Part shown: positions 26,760 through 36,206 of the stretch, in pieces
Position numbering within the stretch: the first letter of the stretch is position 1
How the letters are laid out: every line of letters starts with the position of its first letter
Source: Methylobacterium sp. AMS5
GTDB lineage: Bacteria; Pseudomonadota; Alphaproteobacteria; Rhizobiales; Beijerinckiaceae
Direction: 5' to 3'
DNA length: 64,000 bases
Assembly: GCF_001542815.1 (NCBI RefSeq)
Contig: NZ_CP006992.1
Location: 3,353,501 to 3,417,500 of the forward strand
The notes under the pieces: model-generated
What the model was told of the DNA's origin: nothing
The model's database searches: none
What the model saw: only the letters and a program-made list of their open reading frames with translations
Translations under genes and position numbers: made by a program

Positions 26760-28632
26760 AGACGGCCGAGGGGCGCCGCGCGAGCGCTCCCGTGCGGGAG
26801 GTGCGGGCCAGCCCGTGTTCGGTCTTGTTCCAGCGGTGCGGGTGCCGCGCCAGCTCGAACACGGCGAGCCACGCCGCGAGACTGCCGAGAAGGTAGTAGG
26901 CCGGCAGCAGCAGCACGAGCGGCACGAGGTCGAACCACCCGCGCCGGAGGCAGCCGACGAGGCCGGGCAGGCACATCGCCGCGAGCCCGCCGAGGAACAC
27001 CGTCGTGGAGGCCGCCCGCTTGACGATGGCGAGGCTGTCGCCGCCCTCGTCCGGCATGATCAGGTCGGCGAAGCCGCCGAGCAGCATGACGGGATAGAAC
27101 AGGGCCGAGACCACCGTGCCGGGCAGGAGCGCCAGCACGCACAGGCTCTCCGCGGCGCCGAGGCGGCGATAGAGGTCGAGCGGGCGCCGCCCGTGGGTGA
27201 AGCTCGTCTGCAGGAAGCCCTTCATCCAACGGGTGCGCTGGCGCAGCCACTTGCGCGGATGGGCGAGCGCCTCCTCGAAGGTCGCGCTCGGCAGGTCGCC
27301 GACATGGTAGCCCGCGAGCGCCATGCGCAGGCCGAGATCGGCATCCTCGGTGACGTTCCAGGCATCCCATCCGTGGAGCTTGCGCAGGACGCAGGTGCGG
27401 AAATGCGTCGAGGTGCCGCCGAGCGGCGTCGGCATCCGCCATGCGGCCAGGGCTGGGCCGAGCACGTCGAACAGAGCCGCGTACTCGATGGCGAACAGGC
27501 GCGGCAGCCAGCCATCGCCGTGATTGTCGATCACGAGACGGCCCTGGAGGCAGGCGGTCGAGGCCGGCGCACGGGCGAACAGCGTCGCGGCGAGGCGAAG
27601 CTGTTCGGCCGAGATCACATCCTCCGCGTCGTAGACCACGAGGTGCTCGCCGCGGGCGAGCGGCAGGGCCACGTTCAGTGCCCGCGGCTTGGTGCGCGGA
27701 ATCCCCTCCGGCACGGTGACGATCTCGAAGCGAGCCGGGAGCGGTGTCACGCGTAACGCTGCGGCGGTTTCGTCGTCGTCGGCCTCAAGCAGGAACTTGA
27801 TGTCGAGCTTGGCCGCCGGATAGTCGAGCCGGCGCAAGGCTCGCAGAAGACGCGGCACCACCGGCGCCTCCCGGTAGAGGGCCACGAGAACCGTGTAGGT
27901 CGGGAGCGCATCGTCCGTCAGCAGAACCGGCCTCGGCTCGGATGCATCGGCGCGTACGATCTCGGCGGCCCCGATCGCCGCCGCGGCGAGGCGGAAGGTC
28001 AGCAGAGACAGCATCAAACCCTGCACCAGCAGCAGCAGGAGAAAGCCCGTCGCCGTCGGGAGGCGGGCGAGCAGGACGACGAGGGCGAGCACGCCGCCGG
28101 CCAAGGCAAGGTCGATCGCCAGCGGGCCGGGCCGGCAGGACCATTCGGGACGAAGACGCCCCAGGGTCTCGGACGCGTCCTCGGCAATGGCGGCCCCGTA
28201 CCGGGCGAACAGGGCCTGCCTCAGGGCCGTCGGGGTCGTGATGGCCGGAGGCGCCGCCCACCGGTCCGCCGCCGCGATCAGTCGCGCCACCGCGGCTCCG
28301 CGCGGTGCCGCGACGAGGGTTTCACCCCCCTCGCAGACCGCGAGCGGCGCGGCGCCGGAGATGAGACAGCGCGCGTGCGGAACGCCCTCGCCGATCGCGA
28401 GAGGCCCGACGAGAAATGTCGCCCCGAGCCGGCGGGCGAGCGCGCGGTAGAACGCCTCCTCGGAGAGAAGCCCCTCGTTGAGGAGGGCTGTGGCGGCATC
28501 GGTGCCGCAGCGACGGGCGATGATGGCGGCCCGGCTCAGCGTCTCGAGGGATACGCCCTCGGTAGCGAGGAAGCCGATTTCCGGCGGGAGCGGAGCGGCG
28601 CGGCTGCTCCGACGGCGGTCGAGGTCGGACAG
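26710..28632 (-). CDS. Membrane glycosyltransferase family 2 with N-terminal MshEN/GspE-N-like domain
   Basis: Processive-type GT2 enzyme. The GT-A core has VALYREAPVVPRLLRALRRL, the metal motif YDAEDVI and the acceptor motif QRTRW; several C-terminal membrane helices follow, plus a pair near the N terminus. The first standard start in frame is the GTG at 28290 (526 aa). Yet the frame stays open to a TAG at 28663-28665 and encodes clear protein (GFLATEGVSLETLSRAAII, LLNEGLLSEEAFYRALARRLG), an MshEN/GspE-N-like region. The only plausible start there is a CTG at 28632, with GGGAA nine bases before it, giving 640 aa. The start is therefore uncertain. Substrate unknown. Confidence 0.8.
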   Translation of the reverse strand: MSDLDRRRSSRAAPLPPEIGFLATEGVSLETLSRAAIIARRCGTDAATALLNEGLLSEEAFYRALARRLGATFLVGPLAIGEGVPHARCLISGAAPLAVCEGGETLVAAPRGAAVARLIAAADRWAAPPAITTPTALRQALFARYGAAIAEDASETLGRLRPEWSCRPGPLAIDLALAGGVLALVVLLARLPTATGFLLLLLVQGLMLSLLTFRLAAAAIGAAEIVRADASEPRPVLLTDDALPTYTVLVALYREAPVVPRLLRALRRLDYPAAKLDIKFLLEADDDETAAALRVTPLPARFEIVTVPEGIPRTKPRALNVALPLARGEHLVVYDAEDVISAEQLRLAATLFARAPASTACLQGRLVIDNHGDGWLPRLFAIEYAALFDVLGPALAAWRMPTPLGGTSTHFRTCVLRKLHGWDAWNVTEDADLGLRMALAGYHVGDLPSATFEEALAHPRKWLRQRTRWMKGFLQTSFTHGRRPLDLYRRLGAAESLCVLALLPGTVVSALFYPVMLLGGFADLIMPDEGGDSLAIVKRAASTTVFLGGLAAMCLPGLVGCLRRGWFDLVPLVLLLPAYYLLGSLAAWLAVFELARHPHRWNKTEHGLARTSRTGALARRPSAVFKSASPTPPPSPLPAG

Positions 28633-28674
28633 GGCAACGGCTTCCCGCGGGCCCGCGCCGTGCTAGGGAGGGGC

Positions 28675-29598
28675 ATGGGCCAGGACCTCTCCATGGACGT
28701 GTATTGCTCCACTCCGACAACCGAAGGGTCAATCCGCCACCACAGGGTGCGGCGGATACTGGCGGCAACCCTTATCGTTTTATTAACCAATGTTGCAGAG
28801 GCACAACAGCCGTCCGACCCAGCGGCCCCAACGGTCAGCATTCCGAATTTCTGGAATCCCCGGGCCCGCGGCGAGCGGGTCGAGGCGCCTCAGACCGGGC
28901 GGGCGGTTCGGTTCATGACCGACGACGAGTTTCCGCCGCTCCATTTCGCAGGCCCCGACGGTGCGCCGACCGGCTTTGCCGTGGAACTCGCCCGCGCGGT
29001 CTGCGAGCGTCTGACGGTGATGTGCACGGTGCAGGCGCGCCGCTTCGACACGCTGCTCGATGCGCTGGCCGACAAGCAGGGCGACGTTGTGGCCGCCGCC
29101 GTGCCCCTGACACCGGGCCTGCGCGCGCGGTTCCTGGCGACACGGCCCTATTTCCGCTGGCCGGCCCGCTTCATCGCCCGCAAGGACCGCAGCCTACCCG
29201 CCCCCTCGGTGACCGCACTCGCCGGGCGCAGCGTCGGGATCGTCGAGAGCAGCGCCCACGAGGCCTATCTGAAGGCCTTCTTCTCCAACGCCACGCGAAA
29301 GACATTCACCGATCTCTCGGCGGCCCAGAGCGCGCTCAAGCGCGGCGAGGTCGAGTACCTGTTCGCCGACGGCTTGAGCCTCGCGCTCTGGCTGAACGGC
29401 CAGGAGGCGGAGGGCTGCTGCACCTATTCCGGCGGCGATTATCTCGAGAATCGCTATTTCGGCGAAGGCATCGGCTTCGTCACCCGCACCGAGGACGCGG
29501 CCTTGGCCCGTGCCCTCGACGACGCATTGCAGCGGGTATGGGACGACGGAAAATACGCCGAGCTGTATCTGCGATTTTTCCCGATCAGTCCGTTCTGA
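28675..29598 (+). CDS. Periplasmic solute-binding protein, family 3 type
   Basis: Extracellular solute-binding protein of the polar amino-acid family (SBP_bac_3). A signal segment (RRILAATLIVLLTNVAEA, about 26-44) is followed by the two-lobed domain: FMTDDEFPPLHFAGPDGAPTGF is the usual start of lobe 1, and VAAAVPLTPGLRARF and LAGRSVGIVESSAHEAYL lie at the hinge. No permease or ATPase gene is adjacent, so it is an orphan and might instead feed a sensor. The ATG at 28675 has GGAGGG close by; an ATG at 28693 is possible. It is divergent from the glycosyltransferase. Confidence 0.85.
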   Translation: MGQDLSMDVYCSTPTTEGSIRHHRVRRILAATLIVLLTNVAEAQQPSDPAAPTVSIPNFWNPRARGERVEAPQTGRAVRFMTDDEFPPLHFAGPDGAPTGFAVELARAVCERLTVMCTVQARRFDTLLDALADKQGDVVAAAVPLTPGLRARFLATRPYFRWPARFIARKDRSLPAPSVTALAGRSVGIVESSAHEAYLKAFFSNATRKTFTDLSAAQSALKRGEVEYLFADGLSLALWLNGQEAEGCCTYSGGDYLENRYFGEGIGFVTRTEDAALARALDDALQRVWDDGKYAELYLRFFPISPF

Positions 29599-29693
29599 CG
29601 CGGTCCGGATCGTGGCACCTGTCGCGAAGCGGTGCCGTTCTCTAGTTTGAGATACGAATCGAACTCGAACGCAGGACCGAAGGGAGCGCGTGA

Positions 29694-29900
29694 ATGCCGA
29701 AGCCGTACAGCACCCCCCCCGCGAAGGGGCGGCGGCATATCGGGAACGCACACCGTCTCCACCAGGGCAGCGAGTTGACCTCGGAGCGCAGACAGCAGCT
29801 CGCGCTCAACCGGTTCACCTATAGCGGCGGCTTCGACGGCTTCGAGGGCCGGATGATCCTGAGCCGCATGGAAGCGGACGGCTCGGACCGCAAGAAATAA
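29694..29900 (+). CDS. Small basic hypothetical protein
   Basis: A 68-residue protein that I do not recognise. It is rich in Arg, Lys and His, with no cysteine and no membrane segment. The C-terminal half (LNRFTYSGGFDGFEGRMILSRMEADG) is the most protein-like part. GGGAG stands before the ATG at 29694. It could be a ribosome- or nucleic-acid-associated peptide, but nothing in the context says so. Confidence 0.55.
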   Translation: MPKPYSTPPAKGRRHIGNAHRLHQGSELTSERRQQLALNRFTYSGGFDGFEGRMILSRMEADGSDRKK

Positions 29901-29923
29901 CCGTCCGCGCGCCAGCGCTCGCG

Positions 29924-30334
29924 TTAAACGCGGCTGAGTTTCACGCTCGCCTTCTCTCCCGCCCGTCCAAGCGAGCCGAGATGGGTGTCTTTGAAGCCGC
30001 CGACGTATTTCAGCCCGTACCCCACGGCGCGATCGAGCCCGATATGCGCCAGCCAGACGAGAGCCAGCCCGGCCGCCATCGGACTTCCGAGGACCAGTGA
30101 GGCTGCCAGCAGCAGGAGCGGGACCGCGGTCGTGTGAGCCGCGTTGTAGCTCGCCGCGCCGATTCGGGCACCGGCCAGATACCCGATCATGCTGAGGTCG
30201 GGGACAAGGATCAGGGCTGCCCACAGCCACCAGGATTGGCCCATCCAGGCATACCCGGCGAGGGCACAGACGAACAGCGCCGCTCCCTCGATCCTGAGGA
30301 GCAGGCGCGGCACGCCACGCACATCACCCGACAT
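29924..30334 (-). CDS. DUF4260 family membrane protein
   Basis: A 136-residue protein with four membrane helices and the DUF4260 signatures WWLWAALILVPDLSMIGY, YNAAHTTAVP and LAHIGLDRAVGYGLKY. The conserved His residues in the membrane (His of YNAAHT and of LAHIG) are typical of this family, whose function is not known. It is on the same strand as cobT, about 95 bp downstream of cobT. Confidence 0.88.
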   Translation of the reverse strand: MSGDVRGVPRLLLRIEGAALFVCALAGYAWMGQSWWLWAALILVPDLSMIGYLAGARIGAASYNAAHTTAVPLLLLAASLVLGSPMAAGLALVWLAHIGLDRAVGYGLKYVGGFKDTHLGSLGRAGEKASVKLSRV

Positions 30335-30427
30335 CGGAAGATCCTCGCAGGAGGCAACGCTTCCACACGGTAGGACGACGAAGACCGCTTGCCAACCGGA
30401 GCTTTGCCGCTCCGAACAACCGCCCGT

Positions 30428-32335
30428 TCAGCGCCGCCCGGCGACCCGCTTCGTCCCACCGCCGCGCGACGCGCCCGTGTTCTCCTCGAACAGCTCGGCG
30501 AGCTTTTCCGTCATCGCGCCGCCGAGTTCCTCGGCGTCGATGATCGTCACGGCACGGCGGTAGTAGCGCGTCACGTCGTGGCCGATGCCGATGGCCAAAA
30601 GTTCGACCGGCGAGCGGGTCTCGATCTCCTCGATCATGTAGCGCAGGTGGCGCTCGAGGTAGTTGCCGGGATTGACCGAGAGCGTCGAGTCGTCGACCGG
30701 CGCACCGTCGGAGATCACCATCAGGATACGGCGCTGCTCGGGCCGCGCCAGCAGGCGCTTGTGGGCCCAATCCAGCGCCTCGCCGTCGATGTTCTCCTTC
30801 AGGAGCCCCTCGCGCATCATCAGCCCGAGGTTCTTTCGGGCACGGCGCCAGGGGGCGTCGGCGCTCTTGTAGATGATATGGCGCAGGTCGTTGAGGCGGC
30901 CGGGGGCGGGCGGCTTGCCGCCGGCGAGCCACGCCTCGCGGGACTGGCCGCCCTTCCAGGCGCGGGTGGTGAAGCCGAGAATCTCGACCTTCACGCCGCA
31001 GCGCTCCAGCGTGCGCGCGAGAATGTCGGCGCAGGTCGCAGCCACGGTGATCGGCCGACCGCGCATCGAACCGGAATTGTCGAGCAGCAGCGTGACCACC
31101 GTGTCGCGGAAGTCGGTGTCCTTCTCCTGCTTGAAGGAGAGCGGCTGGAACGGATCGGTGACGACGCGCACGAGCCGGGCCGGATCGAGCTGGCCCTCTT
31201 CGAGATCGAAGTCCCAGGCGCGACTCTGCTGCGCCAGCAGGCGGCGCTGGAGACGGTTGGCGAGGCGGCCGACGACACCCTGAAGGTGGGCGAGCTGCTT
31301 GTCGAGATAGCTGCGCAGACGCGCGAGCTCCTCGGCGTCGCACAGATCCTCGGCCTCGACGGTCTCGTCGAAGCGCGGGTTGTAGACCTTGTAGTCGGGG
31401 CCGGTCCGCTCGTTGCCGCGCTGGCTCGGCGGGCGCCAGGATTCGGAGGCCTCCTCCGACTCCGCGTCCTCGGCCTCCTCCGGCAGCTCGCCGGAGGGGG
31501 CGTCGGCGGATTCGGTGGCGCCCTCATCGAGTTCGTCGGTGGCCTCGTCGGTCACCTCGATCTCGGCGCGGTCGCCCTGGCTCTGTTCCTCCGCCTCGCC
31601 CTCGCTCGGCTGCTGCTCGTCGTCCTGGGCTTGGTTCTCGTCGTCGTCGCTCTCATCGTCCTGATCGAGGGGCGTCTCGTCGGCCATGTCGAGTGAGGAG
31701 AGCAGATCGCGCACAGAGCGGGCAAAGCTGCGCTGGTTCTCGAGCGCACCGAGCAATCCGTCGAGGTTCTTGCCGGCGCGTGCCTCGATATGCTCGCGCC
31801 ACAGCTCGACGATCCGGGCGGCGGCCGGCGGCGGCTTCTGGCCGGTCAGGCGCTCGCGCACCATCAGCGCGACGGCATCCTCCATCGGCGCGTCGGCCCG
31901 GTCGGTGATGTTCTCGTACTTGCCGCCGCGGTGGTAGCGGTCCTCCAGCATCGCGGTGATGTTGGCGGCCACGCCTTCCAGGCGGCGCGAGCCGATCGCC
32001 TCGACGCGCGCCTGCTCGACCGCGTCGTAGACCGCGCGGGCGGCGGCGTTGTCGGGGGCGAGGCGGCGGTGGACGCTGGTGTCGTGGCAGCCGAGGCGCA
32101 GGGCCATGGAATCGGAATGCCCGCGTAGGATCGCCGCGTCCTCGGCGGTGATCCGCCGGGTGGGCTCCGGCAGGCGCGCCTTGTCGCCGATCAGCGCCGG
32201 CCGATCGCTGGCATAGGTGACCTCGATATCGGGCCGCTTGGCGATGGCGCGCAGGCAGCCGGCCACCGAGCGCTTCAGCGGCTCGGCGCCGGGCTCCTTG
32301 CGGTCGCCGGTCTTGGGGCGGTTGGTCAGGGCCAT
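30428..32335 (-). CDS. cobT: Aerobic cobaltochelatase subunit CobT
   Basis: Subunit of the aerobic cobaltochelatase CobNST, which inserts cobalt into hydrogenobyrinic acid a,c-diamide in B12 synthesis. The 635-residue protein has an N-terminal CobT domain, a long acidic stretch (about 220-300), and a C-terminal von Willebrand A domain with the metal site [11 protein letters not shown] (about 410). It is 120 bp downstream of cobS on the same strand. cobN is not in the window. Confidence 0.96.
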   Translation of the reverse strand: MALTNRPKTGDRKEPGAEPLKRSVAGCLRAIAKRPDIEVTYASDRPALIGDKARLPEPTRRITAEDAAILRGHSDSMALRLGCHDTSVHRRLAPDNAAARAVYDAVEQARVEAIGSRRLEGVAANITAMLEDRYHRGGKYENITDRADAPMEDAVALMVRERLTGQKPPPAAARIVELWREHIEARAGKNLDGLLGALENQRSFARSVRDLLSSLDMADETPLDQDDESDDDENQAQDDEQQPSEGEAEEQSQGDRAEIEVTDEATDELDEGATESADAPSGELPEEAEDAESEEASESWRPPSQRGNERTGPDYKVYNPRFDETVEAEDLCDAEELARLRSYLDKQLAHLQGVVGRLANRLQRRLLAQQSRAWDFDLEEGQLDPARLVRVVTDPFQPLSFKQEKDTDFRDTVVTLLLDNSGSMRGRPITVAATCADILARTLERCGVKVEILGFTTRAWKGGQSREAWLAGGKPPAPGRLNDLRHIIYKSADAPWRRARKNLGLMMREGLLKENIDGEALDWAHKRLLARPEQRRILMVISDGAPVDDSTLSVNPGNYLERHLRYMIEEIETRSPVELLAIGIGHDVTRYYRRAVTIIDAEELGGAMTEKLAELFEENTGASRGGGTKRVAGRR

Positions 32336-32455
32336 ATCTTCGCGGACGCCACCGGATCGAGTTCGGAGGCCCGGCCGGGGGATCGCCCCCGGTCACGGGG
32401 AGAGGGGCGCCGTCCCCGCCGCACGCCGAGCGTGGGCGGGGACGCCACCGTCAGG

Positions 32456-33439
32456 TCAGCTCAAGGCGACGTTGAGCGCGCTCTCGGGCAGTTCCTTGCC
32501 GAAGGCACGCTGGTAGAACTCGGCGACCAGGGGCCGCTCCAGCTCGTCGCACTTGTTGAGGAACGTCACCCGGAAGGCGAAGCCGATGTCGCGGAAGATG
32601 TCGGCGTTCTCGGCCCAGGTGATGACCGTACGCGGGCTCATGACGGTCGAGAGGTCGCCGTTCATGAACGCGTTGCGGGTGAGGTCGGCCACGCGCACCA
32701 TCCGGCTCACCGTGTCGCGTCCGCCCTCGCTCCGGTAGTGCGGCGACTTCGAGAGCACGATATCGACCTCGCGGTCGTGCGGCAGGTAGTTCAGCGTGGT
32801 CACGATCGACCAGCGGTCCATCTGGCCCTGGTTGATCTGCTGGGTGCCGTGATAGAGGCCGGACGTGTCGCCGAGGCCGACCGTGTTGGCGGTGGCGAAC
32901 AGGCGGAAGCCCGGATGCGGGCGGATGACCCGCTTCTGGTCGAGCAGCGTCAGGCGGCCGGAGAGTTCCAGCACGCGCTGGATCACGAACATCACGTCGG
33001 GGCGGCCGGCATCGTACTCGTCGAACACGAGCGCGACGTTGTTCTGCAAGGCCCAGGGCAGGATGCCGTCCTGGAAGGCGGTGACCTGCTTGCCGTCCTT
33101 CAGGACGATGGCGTCCTTGCCGACGAGGTCGATGCGCGAGACGTGACTGTCGAGGTTGATCCGGATACAGGGCCAGTTCAGCCGTGCCGCGACCTGCTCG
33201 ATATGCGTCGACTTGCCGGTGCCGTGATAGCCGGTGACCATCACGCGGCGGTTCCGGGCGAAGCCCGCCAGGATCGACAGCGTCGTCTCCCGATCGAAGA
33301 TGTAGTCCGGATCGAGATCCGGCACGTGCTCCTCGGGCTCGGAATAGGCCGGCACCTTCAGGTCGAGGTCGATGCCGAACACCTCGCGGACGGAAACCTG
33401 GCGGTCGGGCAGGGAAGCGGGCGTTTCGTCAGACAGCAT
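32456..33439 (-). CDS. cobS: Aerobic cobaltochelatase subunit CobS
   Basis: AAA+ ATPase partner of CobT in cobalt insertion. Walker A is GYHGTGKST (70-78), Walker [12 protein letters not shown] (about 135), and the sensor segment is [10 protein letters not shown]. The conserved N terminus is [10 protein letters not shown]. The ATG at 33439 is chosen because GAGG stands six bases upstream (327 aa); another ATG at 33451 would add four residues. No cobalamin-riboswitch box was found in the region before it. Confidence 0.95.
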   Translation of the reverse strand: MLSDETPASLPDRQVSVREVFGIDLDLKVPAYSEPEEHVPDLDPDYIFDRETTLSILAGFARNRRVMVTGYHGTGKSTHIEQVAARLNWPCIRINLDSHVSRIDLVGKDAIVLKDGKQVTAFQDGILPWALQNNVALVFDEYDAGRPDVMFVIQRVLELSGRLTLLDQKRVIRPHPGFRLFATANTVGLGDTSGLYHGTQQINQGQMDRWSIVTTLNYLPHDREVDIVLSKSPHYRSEGGRDTVSRMVRVADLTRNAFMNGDLSTVMSPRTVITWAENADIFRDIGFAFRVTFLNKCDELERPLVAEFYQRAFGKELPESALNVALS

Positions 33440-33791
33440 ACGGAACCTCATCGGGGCGGCCGGGAACGGGCGTGACCCCGCGCGACCGCGCTTTCTATCG
33501 TCACTCACCTGCCGGGCGGCCCACAGGGAAGCGGGCGGATGTCTTCCTTAATCGCCGCCCCTCGGCATCGCCAAGGGGGCTCAGCCAGAAAGAGGGCGCG
33601 GCGAAACGGAGGGATCATCCGGGGAAGCCGGCTTCACATAGAAGCGGTATCCAAGAAATATAGGGCGCACGCGGACATTTGCTGCCCCACCCGCCGCCGG
33701 GCGGACCGGCATTCGGCGCATTGCCCGTTCGCGGCGCCGGGTTCGCACCCTTCGCACCGGACTCGGTGCCGGCCAGGGCGGGCGGCGCGGG
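33440..33791. other. Intergenic region upstream of cobS, no gene seen
   Basis: This 352-bp stretch should carry the cobS promoter. A 6-bp hairpin (GCACCG-GACT-CGGTGC, 33754-33769) follows the J-domain gene stop without a clear T-run. I searched the cobS-sense strand for a B12 box and saw none. Open frames here are shadows. Confidence 0.5.
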
Positions 33792-34499
33792 TCAGCACAG
33801 CCCGGCGGCGCGCAGCACGTCGTGGGCGCGGATGATGTCGCGCAGGCGCTCCTCGAAGGAGCGGTCGCCGCCATTGGCGTCCGGGTGGAAGCGCTTCACC
33901 AGCGTTTTGTACTGCGCCTTGATCGCGGCGGTATCGGCCGTCTCGTCGAGCCCCATCACGTCGAGCGCCTTGCGCACCGCCGCCGAGTGACGGGGACGCT
34001 GCGGCTCCGGCTCGGCCTGACGCCGGCCCGCGGCCCCGCCGCCGACCCCGTTCGCCCGCAGAATTCCCAGCGGGTCGGCATAGGCCCAGTCACGCTCGGC
34101 CTCGGGCTGGGCGCCCTTTGCCCCCTTGGCCTTCGCCTCGGCCGTGGCGGCCGCCGCGTTCATGCCCATCGACCATGTCGGCCGATGGCCGATGATCGCA
34201 TCCTTCTGGTAGGCTTCGACCGCGGCATCGTTCATGCCGTCGAAGTAATTGTAGGAGGCGTTGTAGGCGCGCACGTGGTCGATGCAGAAGCGCCAGTACT
34301 GCCCCTCCTGCCTGCGGCCCTTGGGGGCGCGGTAGAGGCCGGGATGGGTGCAGCCTTCCGCCTCGCAGGACGCCTCGGCCGTGGCCGCACCGGCCTTGGC
34401 GCGCGCGCCGGCCTTCGCCCCCGCCTTCGCTCCCGGCTTGGGATCGTCACAGGTCGGCTTGATACGGATGCGGTCGAACAGCGGCGAGTTGAGATCCAT
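33792..34499 (-). CDS. J-domain (DnaJ-like) molecular chaperone protein
   Basis: A 235-residue protein with the J domain at its C terminus: ALDVMGLDETADTAAIKAQY and the HPD motif in VKRFHPDANGG (about 205-207), so it should stimulate an Hsp70. The N-terminal part has an Ala/Lys-rich stretch and a conserved block with CEAEGCTHPGLYRAPKG and WRFCIDHVRAYN, whose Cys/His spacing suggests metal binding. This type beside cobS and bolA is a conserved alphaproteobacterial arrangement. The start at 34499 is the ATG giving MDLNSPLFDRIRIKP. Confidence 0.9.
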   Translation of the reverse strand: MDLNSPLFDRIRIKPTCDDPKPGAKAGAKAGARAKAGAATAEASCEAEGCTHPGLYRAPKGRRQEGQYWRFCIDHVRAYNASYNYFDGMNDAAVEAYQKDAIIGHRPTWSMGMNAAAATAEAKAKGAKGAQPEAERDWAYADPLGILRANGVGGGAAGRRQAEPEPQRPRHSAAVRKALDVMGLDETADTAAIKAQYKTLVKRFHPDANGGDRSFEERLRDIIRAHDVLRAAGLC

Positions 34500-34663
34500 G
34501 ACGGGCCGATTATGAGGGGCGGAGGCGCCGACGAAAAGGCCGTTGGGCCTGATGCCGCATGCATCGATCCGGGGTTGACGCTTTTGTGCCGGGACCGCGC
34601 CGGACAAACGCCTCCGACACACGGCCGATGCACGGCCGTAGCGCTTCCGCTCAGAGCGAGGAC

Positions 34664-34945
34664 ATGATGACCGGGACGATGAAGGACTGGATCGCCGAGC
34701 GCCTGGAGGCCGAGTTGGCGCCGACCGCGCTCGATGTGACCGACGAGTCGCACCTGCATGCCGGCCATTCCGGCGCCCGGCCGGAGGGCGAGACCCATTT
34801 CCGGCTCGATGTCGTGTCGGCAGCCTTCGAAGGGAAGAGCCGGGTCGAACGCCACAGGATCGTCAACGGACTTCTCGACGAGGCCTTCAAGCGCGGGCTG
34901 CACGCCCTGGCGGTGCGGGCCCGAACGCCGGGCGAGGCCGGCTGA
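34664..34945 (+). CDS. bolA: BolA-family protein
   Basis: Small protein that pairs with a monothiol glutaredoxin in iron-sulfur trafficking. The 93 residues show the BolA pattern: LEAELAPTALDVTDESHLHAGH, then ETHFRLDVVSAAFEGKSRVERHRIV and a C-terminal HALAVRARTP. The invariant His of HLHAGH and of VERHR are present. GAGG precedes the ATG at 34664; the next ATG at 34667 is equally possible. It is divergent from the J-domain gene and 31 bp before arfB. Confidence 0.93.
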   Translation: MMTGTMKDWIAERLEAELAPTALDVTDESHLHAGHSGARPEGETHFRLDVVSAAFEGKSRVERHRIVNGLLDEAFKRGLHALAVRARTPGEAG

Positions 34946-34976
34946 GGCCGAACGCGTTCAAGGAAGGAAACCCGCC

Positions 34977-35399
34977 GTGGCGCTCCAGTGCACGCCGCTG
35001 ATCGAGATCGACGAGGCCGAACTCGAGGAAACTTTCGTGCGCGCCTCCGGCCCGGGCGGACAGAACGTCAACAAGCTGTCCACGGCGGTGCAGCTCCGCT
35101 TCGACGTGCGCCGCTCCCGCAGCCTGCCCGATGCGGTGGCGGTGCGGCTGATGCGGCTCGCCGGCCGGCGGCTGACGGGGGAGGGCGTGCTCGTCATCAA
35201 CGCCCAGCGCTTCCGCACGCAGGAGCGCAACCGGGCCGATGCCCGCGAACGGCTCGCGGCGCTGGTGGCGGAAGCGGCGGTGCCGCCGACACCGCGCCGC
35301 GCCACCCGGCCGACGCTGGCCTCGAAGAAGCGGCGCCTCGACGAAAAGAGCCGCCGCAGCAGCGTCAAACGGCTGCGCGGCGGCCCTGGGGACGATTGA
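34977..35399 (+). CDS. arfB: Peptidyl-tRNA hydrolase ArfB (YaeJ-type ribosome rescue factor)
   Basis: Releases nascent chains from ribosomes stalled on non-stop mRNA. It has the catalytic GGQ motif in ASGPGGQNVNKLS (Gly27, Gly28, Gln29) and the basic C-terminal tail (KKRRLDEKSRRSSVKRLRG) that enters the empty mRNA channel. The GTG at 34977 with AAGGAAGG upstream gives 140 aa, the normal length. It probably shares a transcript with bolA. Confidence 0.94.
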   Translation: MALQCTPLIEIDEAELEETFVRASGPGGQNVNKLSTAVQLRFDVRRSRSLPDAVAVRLMRLAGRRLTGEGVLVINAQRFRTQERNRADARERLAALVAEAAVPPTPRRATRPTLASKKRRLDEKSRRSSVKRLRGGPGDD

Positions 35400-35412
35400 C
35401 GGTCGCCGGGCG

Positions 35413-36171
35413 TCAGGTCGCGGCGGGAACGGTCGCCGTCGGCTTCGCCTCGGGATGCGCGTCGGGCTGCGGAGCCGCCACGCCCGAGACGTAGGGCGTG
35501 TCCTTGAGCAGGACCGTCAGCACCAGCGAGATCAAAGCCAGCAGCGCCGCGAGTCCGGCCGGGAACAGGAAGGCCCGCTCGCCGTACCAGCCGTGCAGGA
35601 AGCCGCCGATTACGGCGCCCGTGCTGAGCGCCCCCCAGAGCGGCGCCTGCAGCCAGAACGAGGGGGCCGGCTTGTGCAGGATCAGGTTGGCGATGCCCGC
35701 ACCGAAGCGCACCACCGTTCCCGTGACGTAGGTGATGGCGAGGCTGCGGCCCGCCTCGTCCTGCAGCGTCGCGTTCTGGATGCCGAGCGCCAGCACGATC
35801 GGGTAGGCGTGGAGCGGGAAGGCCGTGCTGCCGAACGGGACGAACAGGCCGATGGCGAACAGCACGGCCTGGATGATCAGCAGGACCGAGAGCCGGAACC
35901 GGCCGGACCAGGCCGCGATCAGCGTGCCGATGCAGGCGCCGAAGCAGAACAGCGCGATCACGCTGGCGAACCGGGTGGTGCCGTCCCAGTCGAAGCCTGA
36001 GACGGCCACGCCGAACCGCGTGGTGTTGCCGCTCATGAACGACATGAAGAGCTGGGAAAATTCGAGGAAGCCGATCGAGTCGGCTGCACCTGCAGTGCCT
36101 GCCAGCATCAGCGCGATCGGGACACGCGTTACTGGACTTGCCGGAAAGGCCTTGTTCGACTCGTCAGCCAT
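35413..36171 (-). CDS. DUF1275 (YoaK-type) membrane protein
   Basis: A 252-residue inner-membrane protein with about six helices. DUF1275 marks include GTAGAADSIGFLEFSQLFMSF, FMSGNTTRFG, LALGIQNA and the segment AITYVTGTVVRFG. The last 25 residues are Pro/Ala-rich. Family function is unknown; members are sometimes called YoaK. AGAGGAA precedes the ATG at 36171. It is convergent with arfB, 13 bp apart. Confidence 0.9.
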   Translation of the reverse strand: MADESNKAFPASPVTRVPIALMLAGTAGAADSIGFLEFSQLFMSFMSGNTTRFGVAVSGFDWDGTTRFASVIALFCFGACIGTLIAAWSGRFRLSVLLIIQAVLFAIGLFVPFGSTAFPLHAYPIVLALGIQNATLQDEAGRSLAITYVTGTVVRFGAGIANLILHKPAPSFWLQAPLWGALSTGAVIGGFLHGWYGERAFLFPAGLAALLALISLVLTVLLKDTPYVSGVAAPQPDAHPEAKPTATVPAAT

Positions 36172-36206
36172 CGGTTCCTCTGATGTTGCTCCGCAGCACA
36201 ACGGTA

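Noticed and set aside
33440..33791. Cobalamin riboswitch upstream of cobS
   Set aside because: No B12-box-like GCCACTG sequence or expected stems were found on the cobS-sense strand.
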